From: Rubrivivax sp.
GTDB lineage: Bacteria; Pseudomonadota; Gammaproteobacteria; Burkholderiales; Burkholderiaceae_C
NCBI GenBank assembly: GCA_020851615.1
Contig: JADZCL010000164.1
Span: forward strand, 1 to 13,637
Direction of reading: 5' to 3'
Length of the DNA stretch: 13,637 nucleotides
A model generated the notes under the pieces. That model ran no database searches. It was not told the origin of the DNA and was given only the letters and a program-made list of their open reading frames with translations. Made by a program: the position numbers and the translations under genes. How positions within the stretch are numbered: the first letter of the stretch is position 1; each line of letters begins with the position of its first letter. Positions 6,857 through 13,468 of this stretch are shown here, one piece after another.

Positions 6857-8149
6857 TCAGTGCGTGGGCCGGGGCATGTGACTCTCATCCCACAGCAGGT
6901 GCACCTGTGCGTCCGCGGGGATGGCGAGCATGGTCTTCTCCCATGCCTGCCAGCGGCCTGCCATGGCGGCCAGGCGCTCGGGGTGGCGGTGGGCGAGGTT
7001 GGCGCGTTCGCGGCCGTCGGTGACGATATCGAAGAGGTACTCGTGGCCGTCCACGCGCAGGTACTTCCACGGACCTTCGACACACGCGGCCTGCTGGCGG
7101 TGCTTCATGCGCCAGTAGAGCGTGCGCTCGGTCGTCCACGCCGGGTCGGCGAGGACCGGCGCGAGATCGATGCCGTCCAGTGGGTAGGCGGGATCGGGCT
7201 CCACGCCGGCCGCGGCGAGCATGGTGGGCATCCAGTCCATCGTCAGCGTGGGCCAGCTGCTGTGTCCGCCAGCCGGGATGCGCTCCGGCCAGCATGCGAT
7301 CTGGGGCACACGGATGCCGCCTTCGAGCAGGTCCATCTTGCCGCCGATGAAGGGCCAGTTGTTGGAGAAGCGCTCGCCGCCGTTATCGCTGACGAAGACG
7401 ATGAAGGTGTTGTGGCGCCGCGCTGGCGGGATGGCGTCGACGATGCGGCCTATGCCTTCGTCCATGTGCTGGACCATGCGGCGGTAGATCTCGACCGAGC
7501 CGCCGTCCAGATGCGCGATGTCCGAGCCGATGCGTGCCGATTCGGCTTCGTCGTCGCGCGTCTCCCAGGGCCAGTGCGGCGAGGTGTAGTGAACGCTCAG
7601 GAAGAAGGGGCGATCGCCACGCTCGCGAGCGACGTATGCCGCCGCGCGCTCCGTGATGAGGTCGGTGAGGTAGCCCTGGATGTGCGCCTCGCGCTCGCCA
7701 TCCCAGAGGTCGTGCGTGCCGCTGGGCCCCAGGTGCGAGAAGTAGTCGACTGCGCCCCCCAGCGGCCCGAAGAACTCCGCGTAACCGCTGCGCAGCGGGC
7801 CGAACAACGGCGGGTGGCCCAGGTGCCACTTGCCGGCCAGTGCGGTGTCATAGCCAGCGGCGTGCAGGAGCGAAGGCAGCGTCGGGTGCTCCGGCGGCAG
7901 GCCCAGCACGTTCGAGCGCCGCGCCAGGGGCTCCTCGGCGGCGCCGCGCAGGCGGTATTGCCAGCGGCCGGTGATCATCGCAAAGCGTGCCGGCGAGCAC
8001 ACCGGCGAATTCGAGTAGGCGCGGCTGAAGCGCAGGCCGGCGCGCGCGAGCTGATCGAGGCGGGGCGAGACCTCGGGGTCGGCGCCAAAGCAACCGAGGT
8101 CGTGGGCGCCCAGGTCGTCGGCGACGATGTAGATGAAGTTGGGGCGCAT
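6857..8149 (-). CDS. cytoplasmic type I sulfatase
   Basis: 430 residues of the formylglycine-dependent sulfatase (alkaline phosphatase superfamily) type, which hydrolyses sulfate esters to an alcohol and sulfate. Metal-binding Asp11-Asp12 are in IYIVADDLG. The modification motif C51-S-P-A-R55 is complete and followed by TG (60-61). GKWHLG (106-111) supplies Lys107 and His109, SPHWPW supplies His192, and S-D255-N256-G-G and Lys271 complete the usual metal and sulfate-binding set, so the enzyme should be active once Cys51 is oxidised to formylglycine. There is no signal peptide: the protein starts MRPNFIYIVADD, directly with strand 1, so it acts in the cytoplasm. ATG 8149 has GAGG six bases upstream; the longer open frame toward 9049 covers the permease genes in a wrong frame. 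It is the last gene of the transporter operon, 44 bases after permease 2. No formylglycine-generating enzyme lies in the window. Substrate unknown. Confidence 0.93.
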   Translation of the reverse strand: MRPNFIYIVADDLGAHDLGCFGADPEVSPRLDQLARAGLRFSRAYSNSPVCSPARFAMITGRWQYRLRGAAEEPLARRSNVLGLPPEHPTLPSLLHAAGYDTALAGKWHLGHPPLFGPLRSGYAEFFGPLGGAVDYFSHLGPSGTHDLWDGEREAHIQGYLTDLITERAAAYVARERGDRPFFLSVHYTSPHWPWETRDDEAESARIGSDIAHLDGGSVEIYRRMVQHMDEGIGRIVDAIPPARRHNTFIVFVSDNGGERFSNNWPFIGGKMDLLEGGIRVPQIACWPERIPAGGHSSWPTLTMDWMPTMLAAAGVEPDPAYPLDGIDLAPVLADPAWTTERTLYWRMKHRQQAACVEGPWKYLRVDGHEYLFDIVTDGRERANLAHRHPERLAAMAGRWQAWEKTMLAIPADAQVHLLWDESHMPRPTH

Positions 8150-8193
8150 CGCGGGCCTCGCGGATGGTGAACGAAAGGGTGGGTGCAGCGCCT

Positions 8194-8961
8194 TCAACGC
8201 TCCCCGGCGGCGCCGCGCTGCCAGAACAGGACAGGGCGCTCGACGAGCCGCACGAACAGCAGGTTGACGAGCACGCCGATGATGGCCAGCAGCAGCATGC
8301 CCGACCACATGTCGGCGAAGGCGAAGTTCTGCTGCGCCTGCAGCGTGAAGAAGCCGATGCCGCGCGTGGCTGCCACCATCTCGCTGACGACCATCAGGAT
8401 CACCGCCAGCGACGTGCCCGTGTGCAGCCCGGCGACGATCTGCGGCGAGGCCGCGGGCAGGATGATGTGCGTGAAGCGCAACCAGCGCGGGACGCGGTAG
8501 ACGGTGCTCACCTCGAGCAGCGTGGGCTCGATGCTGCGCGCGCCGTCGATGGTGTTGAGCAGCACGACGAAGAACACGCCAAAGGCGATGATGCCGACCT
8601 GCATCTCGGACCCGATGCCCAGGATGAGGATGAAGAAGGGCAGCAGCGCCGGGGGCGGCAGCGAACGGGCGTATTCGACGATCGGACCGACCAGCCAGTG
8701 CAGCCAGGCGTTGCGGCCGATCGCGATGCCCGCGACGATGCCCGCGGCACTGGCCAGCAGATAGCCCACGGCCAGATTGCGCAGCGAGGGCAGGATGTGG
8801 TCGACGAAGCCGGCACCGAACCAGGTGTGGCCGAAGGCGCGCAGGATCTCGGGCAATGGCGGGAAGTACATCTGGCCGGCCGTGACCGACCACACCCACC
8901 ACGCGACGAACAGCGCCAGCGGCAGCAGCAGCTCCCAGACCATGGCGGGGATGGTTCTCAT
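8194..8961 (-). CDS. ABC transporter permease 2, NitT/TauT (SsuC-like) family
   Basis: 255 residues with about six membrane helices, the normal form of SsuC/TauC-type permeases for sulfonates, taurine, nitrate and related substrates. Family signs are the N-terminal ...YFPPLPEILRAF segment, the RSLPPPALLPFFILILGIG helix, and the cytoplasmic coupling loop (EAA motif) around YRVPRWLRFTHIILPAASPQIVAGL, which contacts the ATPase. The ATG overlaps the stop of permease 1 (ATGA), so the two are translationally coupled. The two permeases differ clearly in sequence and length, so they probably form a heterodimeric channel rather than two alternatives. The name SsuC or TauC would overstate what is known about the substrate. 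Confidence 0.9.
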   Translation of the reverse strand: MRTIPAMVWELLLPLALFVAWWVWSVTAGQMYFPPLPEILRAFGHTWFGAGFVDHILPSLRNLAVGYLLASAAGIVAGIAIGRNAWLHWLVGPIVEYARSLPPPALLPFFILILGIGSEMQVGIIAFGVFFVVLLNTIDGARSIEPTLLEVSTVYRVPRWLRFTHIILPAASPQIVAGLHTGTSLAVILMVVSEMVAATRGIGFFTLQAQQNFAFADMWSGMLLLAIIGVLVNLLFVRLVERPVLFWQRGAAGER

Positions 8962-9806
8962 GGCGTCTTGCTCCGCTGGCTCGGGTGCCAGAACAGCACG
9001 TGCCGCTCGAGCGCCGAGAAGCTGCTGGTGATGACGACGCCCAGCACACCGCAGAAGAGGATCAGCGCGTACATCGTCGTGTCGTCGCCGGCGCTCTGCG
9101 CCTTGAGGATGTCGTTGCCCAGACCCGCTGCGCCGCCGACGAGCTCGGCGACGATCGAGACCACGAGCGCGAACATGGCCGCGATGCGCACACCGGTGAC
9201 GATGAAGGGCAGTGCGCCGGGCAGTTGCACGGTGAAGAAGCGGCGCAGGCCCGAGATGCCGTAGCTGCGGGCGGTCTCGAGCATCACCGCGTCGACGCTG
9301 CGTACGCCGTAGATCGCCTGCAGCAGCATGAGCCAGAAGATGCCCTGGAAGATGAGCACGAGCTTGAACTGCAGCGTGACGCCCAGGACCAGCAGCACGA
9401 TGGGCAGGATGACGATGGGTGGGATCGGCCGCAGCAGTTCGATCACCACGCGGCAGAAGCGGTATGCGCGCTCACTCGAACCCAGCAGCACGCCGGCGAT
9501 GGTGCCGCTCACGCAGCCGATCACGAGCCCGAGCAGCCACGACTGCACGGTGGCCCACACGACGGCCCAGAAGGACATCTGCGTGAGCAGCACGCCCAGG
9601 CGCTCGACCACCGCCTGCGGGCGCGGAAAGTAGCGTGGCGAGAGCGTCCCGGTGGCGGTCAGCACCTCCCACAGCGCGTAGACCAGCACCAGATCGATGG
9701 CGATGGCGGCTGCAAAGCGGGTGCGTCGCCCGCGCCGGAACGCGCTCAGGCGCTCTGCCCAGCCCAGTTGTGCGGCGGCCGCCGCGTTCGCCGTGTCGGT
9801 GCTCAC
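8958..9806 (-). CDS. ABC transporter permease 1, NitT/TauT (SsuC-like) family
   Basis: 282 residues. A ~30-residue cytoplasmic N-terminus (Ala-rich, then FRRGRRTRF) precedes about six membrane helices. The segment SPRYFPRPQAVVERLG and the helix LLRPIPPIVILPIVLLVLG are typical of the family, and the EAA-type coupling loop lies around YGISGLRRFFTVQLPGALPF, followed by VGGAAGLGNDI. The start is GTG 9806, which overlaps the stop of binding protein B in the pattern GTGA, with an AAGG-type site about 12 bases upstream. The tight overlaps on both sides place it firmly in the operon. It most likely pairs with permease 2 to form the membrane channel for the sulfate-ester or related anion substrate suggested by the downstream sulfatase. 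Confidence 0.9.
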   Translation of the reverse strand: MSTDTANAAAAAQLGWAERLSAFRRGRRTRFAAAIAIDLVLVYALWEVLTATGTLSPRYFPRPQAVVERLGVLLTQMSFWAVVWATVQSWLLGLVIGCVSGTIAGVLLGSSERAYRFCRVVIELLRPIPPIVILPIVLLVLGVTLQFKLVLIFQGIFWLMLLQAIYGVRSVDAVMLETARSYGISGLRRFFTVQLPGALPFIVTGVRIAAMFALVVSIVAELVGGAAGLGNDILKAQSAGDDTTMYALILFCGVLGVVITSSFSALERHVLFWHPSQRSKTP

Positions 9807-10774
9807 GGCGTGATCGTCACCTTCGCAACCTCGACCGGCTTGGCGCTGTAGCCGTACTCGGCAACGAGGTCGGCGTACTTCTGGAAGGCGCCCGGATCGA
9901 TGCGGGCCGTCGTGTACTCGGGCAGCGTCACCGCCTTGGCGACCTCGGCGCTGTAGCCCACCAGCGAGACCGCGAGCTTGCGCTGCAGCTGCGGATCGGC
10001 CTTGAGCTGCTCGATGGCGCGCTGCGTGGCCTTCTCGAAGGCCTGGAACTGTGCCGCCTTGCCCTGGGCCGTCTTGGCGGCGGTGAAGAGGATCTGGTAG
10101 GGCGCCCCGGCGGGCAGCTGCGTGCCGATCGGGTCGGCAATGATCTTCATGCCGGCCTGCTCGGCCTCGACGCCGAAGGGGTTGATCACCACCGCCGCGT
10201 CAGCCTGGCCTTGCGCCACCGATTGCGAAGCGGTCTTGAACGGCAGGGCCAGGAACTTGACGCGGTTGCCGTCGCCACCGGCGGCCTTGACGCCGATCTT
10301 GGTTGCCAGCACGGTGAGCGAGGTCAGCGCGTTGGTCGCGACCGCCTTGCCCTCGAGGTCCTTGTAGCCCTTGATGGGCGAATCCTTGCGGACCACGAGG
10401 CTGCTGTTGCCCGTGTTCGGCCGGATGACGACCGCACCGGCGAGCACGCGCAGGTCGGCTCCCTTGCTGATGGCAATCAGGATCGGGAAAGCCGCTGCCG
10501 TGGCGGCGTCATAGGTGCCGTTGAGCACGCCGGTGACGACGGCCGGGCCCGAGTCGTTGGTCGAGAGCGTGACATCCAGCCCCAGCTCCTTGTAGTAGCC
10601 CTGCTGGGCCGCGTAGAAGTAGGGCATGGTGTCGATGGAGCTGACCATCGCCACCTTGAAAGGCGTCAGTTCGGCTGCCGCTGCGGGCAGCGTGTGCGTG
10701 AAGGCAGCGAGCGTAGCGACGGCAAGTGCGGCGGTGCACAGGTGGCGCCGATGGAAGATGCTGCGGGCAGGCAT
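9803..10774 (-). CDS. periplasmic substrate-binding protein B, NitT/TauT (NMT1-like) ABC transporter
   Basis: 323 residues. A Sec signal peptide is visible: basic MPARSIFHRRH, a hydrophobic core, and a probable cleavage after the Ala run near residue 34, so the mature protein is periplasmic. The mature part has the SsuA/NMT1-like binding-protein pattern: FKVAMVSSIDTMPYFYAA, GYYKELGLDV, STNDSGPAVVTGVLNGTYD, and the domain hinge DLEGKAVATNALTSLTVL. It captures a ligand for the two permeases. ATG 10774 has GAGGA about eight bases upstream. It is a paralogue of binding protein A, the gene just before it, with 48 bases between them. The ligand is unknown; an organic sulfate or sulfonate is inferred from the neighbouring sulfatase. 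An Ala-rich segment replaces the Trp and charged residues seen in protein A around AAAFP, hinting at a different ligand. Confidence 0.9.
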   Translation of the reverse strand: MPARSIFHRRHLCTAALAVATLAAFTHTLPAAAAELTPFKVAMVSSIDTMPYFYAAQQGYYKELGLDVTLSTNDSGPAVVTGVLNGTYDAATAAAFPILIAISKGADLRVLAGAVVIRPNTGNSSLVVRKDSPIKGYKDLEGKAVATNALTSLTVLATKIGVKAAGGDGNRVKFLALPFKTASQSVAQGQADAAVVINPFGVEAEQAGMKIIADPIGTQLPAGAPYQILFTAAKTAQGKAAQFQAFEKATQRAIEQLKADPQLQRKLAVSLVGYSAEVAKAVTLPEYTTARIDPGAFQKYADLVAEYGYSAKPVEVAKVTITP

Positions 10775-11596
10775 GGCGTGGTTCCTCGTGGGGTGGGGGA
10801 TCGATTCGGGCGCCGTGCATGGTCAACGCATCAGCGTGTCGGCCGCCTTCAACGGCCGTGCCAGGTGGCCGAAGGCGTGGGCGGCGTCGAGCTGCCTTTG
10901 CAGCGCATCGGCGTTGATCGGCCGGTTGGCGATGCCTGGCAGCGGTACCTTGCGCGCCACGTCGGCGGGCAGGCCGATCACGTCCTGCGCAACCCGGCGC
11001 TGCAGTTCGGGGTTGGCCTTGAGTTCGCCGCCCGCGCGCAGCGTCGCCTGGGTGAAGGCAGCCAGTGCGGCGGCCTTCTGTGCGGCGCTGGTCTCGCTGG
11101 TGAAGAGCACGAGGCCGGCGCCGTCGGCTGGCATGGCGTCGCGGATCGGGTCGCCGATGAGTCTGAGCCCGGCAAGCTCACCCTCGGTCTGGAACGGACT
11201 GACGACGACCGCGGCATCGACCTGGCCCTGCGCCACCGCCTGCAGGGCGGTCTTGAAGGGCAGTGCGCTGAATTTCACCTTGGCGGGGTCGGCGCCGGCC
11301 GCCTTCATCTCGATCGCCGTAGCCAGGGTCGTCAAGGAAGTGAGGGCGTTGGTTGCAACCGTCTTGCCCTCCAGGTCCATGTAGCCCTTGATGGGCGAAT
11401 CGGGCTTGACGACGATGCCGCTGTGGCCCTGCCCGGGTCCCTTGCCGACGGTGGAGGCGGTGAGCACGTATTTCAGCTTCGCGCCCTTGGAGATCGCGAT
11501 CGCGACCGGGAACCACGCAGCGGCTGCGGCGTCGTAGCTGCCGTTCAGCACGCCGGTGACGACGGCAGGGCCCGAGTCGTTGGTCGAGAACGTCAC
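10517..11596. repeat. near-identical 57-base patch shared by the tandem binding-protein genes
   Basis: Bases 10517-10573 and 11540-11596 match at 53 of 57 positions in the same orientation, 1,023 bases apart; the span given covers both copies. Each encodes the segment around STNDSGPAVVTGVLNG of the two substrate-binding proteins. A second short match is GTAGCCCTTGATGGGCGAAT near 10366 and 11382. This is direct evidence of tandem gene duplication; flanking parts have diverged more. Confidence 0.85.
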
Positions 11597-11782
11597 CTCG
11601 AGGCCGGCCTCCTTGTAGTAACCCCGGGACTGCGCGTACAGGAAGGGCTCGGCGTCGAGCACGGGCACCATGGCGATGTTGAGCTTGACCGGCTCGGCGG
11701 CCTGAACACCAGTTGCGAGCGAGGCCAGCAGCGTGGCGATGCAGGCAGCGACACTGCGCCGGGTGCGGGGGGCGTTGGTCAT
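10823..11782 (-). CDS. periplasmic substrate-binding protein A, NitT/TauT (NMT1-like) ABC transporter
   Basis: 319 residues from ATG 11782. The protein starts with a signal peptide (MTNAPRTRRS, hydrophobic core, cleavage near VQA-AEP), followed by KLNIAMVPVLDAEPFLYA, GYYKEAGLEV and STNDSGPAVVTGVLNGSYD, the same pattern as binding protein B. ATG 11782 is preferred because TGGAG lies eight bases upstream and gives a standard signal peptide. An in-frame GTG at 11821 would overlap the ATPase stop as GTGA and add 13 polar residues, so it is the less likely start. The C-terminal half differs from protein B in many positions, including an insertion-like GKGPGQGHSG where B has RPNTGNSS. Having two binding proteins in one operon suggests wider or dual ligand range for one permease pair; that is inference. 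Confidence 0.9.
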   Translation of the reverse strand: MTNAPRTRRSVAACIATLLASLATGVQAAEPVKLNIAMVPVLDAEPFLYAQSRGYYKEAGLEVTFSTNDSGPAVVTGVLNGSYDAAAAAWFPVAIAISKGAKLKYVLTASTVGKGPGQGHSGIVVKPDSPIKGYMDLEGKTVATNALTSLTTLATAIEMKAAGADPAKVKFSALPFKTALQAVAQGQVDAAVVVSPFQTEGELAGLRLIGDPIRDAMPADGAGLVLFTSETSAAQKAAALAAFTQATLRAGGELKANPELQRRVAQDVIGLPADVARKVPLPGIANRPINADALQRQLDAAHAFGHLARPLKAADTLMR

Positions 11783-11817
11783 CGCAGAGGCTCCAGGTTC
11801 CTGTGGCGCGCTGCGGC

Positions 11818-12624
11818 TCACGCAGTCGCATCACGGTGGATCTGCCGATCCAGCAGCGACATCAGCTCGCGCCGGTATTCGTCGAATGCCGGCAGACCCT
11901 TGGTGTCGACCTGGTTGCGCCCCTTGCCCAGTGCCACGTCGACCACACGCCGCACCCGCGTGGGTGAGCGGCTGAGCACCACCACGCGGTCGCCCAGGTA
12001 GATCGATTCCTCGATGTCGTGCGTGACGAAGACGATGGTGATCGCGAACTCGTCGCGGATCTGCAGCACCAGGTCCTCGAGGTCCATGCGCGTCTGCGCG
12101 TCGACCGAGGCAAAGGGTTCGTCCATCAGCAACACCTCGGGCCGGTAGGCCAGCGCACGGGCGATCGCCACGCGCTGCTGCATGCCGCCGGAGAGCTGCC
12201 AGGGGTACTTCTTTGCCGCCTGCGCCAGACCGACCGCGGCCAGCGAGTTGCGCATGCGGCCCTGCATCTCATCCTCGGCAATACCCTTGCCGCGCAAGGG
12301 CAGCATCACGTTGCGCTCGACGGTCAGCCAGGGCATCAGCGAGCGCCCGTATTCCTGGAAGACGAGGGCCATCTGCCGGGGGGTGCCGCGGACGGTTTCG
12401 CCAGCGCACTCGATCACGCCGGCGCTGCGCTCGAGCAGGCCCGAGAGGCACTTCAGCAAGGTCGTCTTGCCGGCCCCGGATGGTCCGACGATGCAGACGA
12501 TTTCGCCGGCCCGGACCTCGAAACTCACGTCGGCGATGGCCTGGAAGGCGCGCGTGCCGCTGCCATAGGTCTTGGAGAGTCCGGCCACCCGCAGGACCGG
12601 GTGTGCCGAAGGGGTAGACGTCAT
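11818..12624 (-). CDS. ABC transporter ATP-binding protein, NitT/TauT (SsuB/TauB-like) family
   Basis: 268 residues, first gene of the operon. It carries a complete nucleotide-binding domain: Walker A GPSGAGKTT (47-55), Q-loop around FQE (89-91), signature LSGGMQQ (144-150), Walker B VLLMDEP (164-170) with D-loop SVD, and switch His201 in VTHD. The tail after ~215 (VVVLSRSPTRVRRVVDV) is the usual C-terminus of SsuB/TauB/NrtD proteins. It drives uptake through the two permeases by ATP hydrolysis at the cytoplasmic face. ATG 12624 is chosen because GGAAGGA lies five bases upstream; the open frame continuing to 13392 merely runs antisense through the regulator gene. The stop is 36 bases from the start of binding protein A. 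Expression is probably governed by the MarR-type site in the shared upstream region. Confidence 0.94.
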   Translation of the reverse strand: MTSTPSAHPVLRVAGLSKTYGSGTRAFQAIADVSFEVRAGEIVCIVGPSGAGKTTLLKCLSGLLERSAGVIECAGETVRGTPRQMALVFQEYGRSLMPWLTVERNVMLPLRGKGIAEDEMQGRMRNSLAAVGLAQAAKKYPWQLSGGMQQRVAIARALAYRPEVLLMDEPFASVDAQTRMDLEDLVLQIRDEFAITIVFVTHDIEESIYLGDRVVVLSRSPTRVRRVVDVALGKGRNQVDTKGLPAFDEYRRELMSLLDRQIHRDATA

Positions 12625-12698
12625 GCCAATCCTTCCGGCGGGTCGCAGACGTGGCTGCGGCTGTTGGGTCAGGCGCACACGATAGACCGCGAGGCGAT

Positions 12699-12718
12699 GA
12701 TGTTTGAAATCAACTATC
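12699..12718. promoter_or_regulatory. candidate MarR operator between ABC operon and marR gene
   Basis: GATGTTTGAAATCAACTATC is an imperfect 20-base palindrome: GAT-nn-TTGA-nn-TCAA-nn-ATC, with 14 of 20 positions symmetric. Arms TTGA/TCAA separated by two bases are of the kind bound by MarR-family dimers. Its centre lies ~34 bases before the marR ATG and ~84 bases before the ATPase start, so one bound dimer could control both directions. A further GATAG at 12681-12685 may be an extra half-site. Confidence 0.6.
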
Positions 12719-12742
12719 CAGCGAGAAATCCCGGGGGACACG

Positions 12743-13351
12743 ATGCCTGATCGCCGCCCGTCGCACGATTGGCCGCATGGCGCAGACGATGCGCCCCAGT
12801 TGGGCGATCCGCGGACCATCGTCGATCTGGTGAACTTCCAGTTGCACCTGATCGTCGCGACCAACTCGTCGACGGTCATCCGCATTTGTGAAGGCGAGTA
12901 CGGAATCACGCGGCGTGAGTGGCTGTTCCTGGCGTTGCTGGCGGCCTTCGGTGCACTGGCGCCCTCGCAGGTTGCCGCACACGCAGGCCTGGACCGCTCG
13001 CGGACTTCCAAGGGCCTGACCAGCCTGCACGCCAAGGGGCTCATCGAGCGCATGCAGCACCCGGCCGACCGGCGCCGCGCCAGCGTGGCGCTGACGGCTG
13101 CGGGACGCGATCTGTATGCGCGGCTGTTCCCGCGCGTGTGCAAGGTCAACACCGACTTGCTCTCCGTACTCTCCGAGGCGGAAGTGCAGACTCTGGCGCA
13201 GCTTGCGCTGCGTCTGCGCGAGCGCGCCTTCGAGATCGATCGGGCTGCACGCACGGGCAAATCCGCCGACCGCCGCCGCGGCGGCAGCCGCCGAGTCTGG
13301 CAGCGCGAGCACGAGCGTGGGGCCGTGCGTGCAGGTGAGGGCGGGTATTGA
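12743..13351 (+). CDS. MarR-family transcriptional regulator
   Basis: 202 residues. The winged helix-turn-helix core runs from about residue 25 to 165: helix 1 around VDLVNFQLHLIVATNS, WLFLALLAAFGALAPSQVAAHAGL leading into the recognition helix DRSRTSKGLTSLHAKGL (84-100), and the wing HPADRRRASVALT (106-118), whose D-R-R-R pattern is typical of MarR. ATG 12743 has GGGGGA just upstream and gives the usual MarR N-terminus; an earlier TTG at 12704 falls inside the operator palindrome and is rejected. The C-terminal ~35 residues after the dimerisation helix are rich in Arg and Gly (GKSADRRRGGSRR) and have no obvious family counterpart. The gene is divergent from the sulfatase/ABC operon and probably represses it until a ligand, perhaps the imported compound or its alcohol product, binds. 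The ligand is unknown. Confidence 0.92.
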   Translation: MPDRRPSHDWPHGADDAPQLGDPRTIVDLVNFQLHLIVATNSSTVIRICEGEYGITRREWLFLALLAAFGALAPSQVAAHAGLDRSRTSKGLTSLHAKGLIERMQHPADRRRASVALTAAGRDLYARLFPRVCKVNTDLLSVLSEAEVQTLAQLALRLRERAFEIDRAARTGKSADRRRGGSRRVWQREHERGAVRAGEGGY

Positions 13352-13367
13352 CAGTCCTGGCAATACC
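13344..13367 (+). other. hairpin overlapping the marR stop codon
   Basis: GGTATTG (13344-13350) and CAATACC (13361-13367) are perfect 7-base inverted arms separated by 10 bases; the left arm covers the TGA stop of marR. An alternative small hairpin CTGGC/GCCAG (13357-13361 and 13368-13372) overlaps it. No T tract follows. It may be a weak terminator or mRNA 3'-end structure. Confidence 0.4.
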
Positions 13368-13385
13368 GCCAGAGGGCTTGCTGCA

Positions 13386-13415
13386 TTGACATCGCGTTGG
13401 CTTTTGCGCAATCCT
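13386..13415 (+). promoter_or_regulatory. candidate promoter for the TRAP binding-protein gene
   Basis: A consensus -35 box TTGACA lies at 13386-13391. The best -10 match with suitable spacing is AATCCT (13410-13415, 18 bases away), which is weak. The perfect palindrome TTGCGCAA (13404-13411) sits between them and could be a regulator site. The start codon is 53 bases further on. The strong -35 box supports an independent transcript. Confidence 0.4.
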
Positions 13416-13468
13416 CAACGGCATTCCGGGGTCCTGATCCTCGTCTTCATTCTTTGCGGAGATCCAGC

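Noticed and set aside
6799..7023. Small plus-strand open frame between the cyclase and sulfatase genes
   Set aside because: It mostly overlaps the sulfatase 3' end, is Arg/Gly/Trp-rich, and has no ribosome-binding site or motif.
8150..9049. N-terminal extension of the sulfatase to 730 residues
   Set aside because: The extra 300 residues read the permease genes in a wrong frame and are Arg/Ala/His-rich; ATG 8149 with a good ribosome-binding site gives a standard sulfatase N-terminus.
9635..12001. Plus-strand open frame of 788 codons across both binding-protein genes
   Set aside because: It is the antisense shadow of three well-supported minus-strand genes. Its apparent internal repeats simply mirror the duplicated binding proteins.
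12625..13392. N-terminal extension of the ABC ATPase through the regulator gene
   Set aside because: It runs antisense to marR and through the operator; ATG 12624 has a strong ribosome-binding site and matches the family's normal start.
13396..13412. Possible sigma-54 promoter (TTGGCTTTTGCGCA) upstream of the TRAP gene
   Set aside because: The GG and GC elements are not at the required 10-base spacing; the TTGACA box just upstream is the better promoter candidate.
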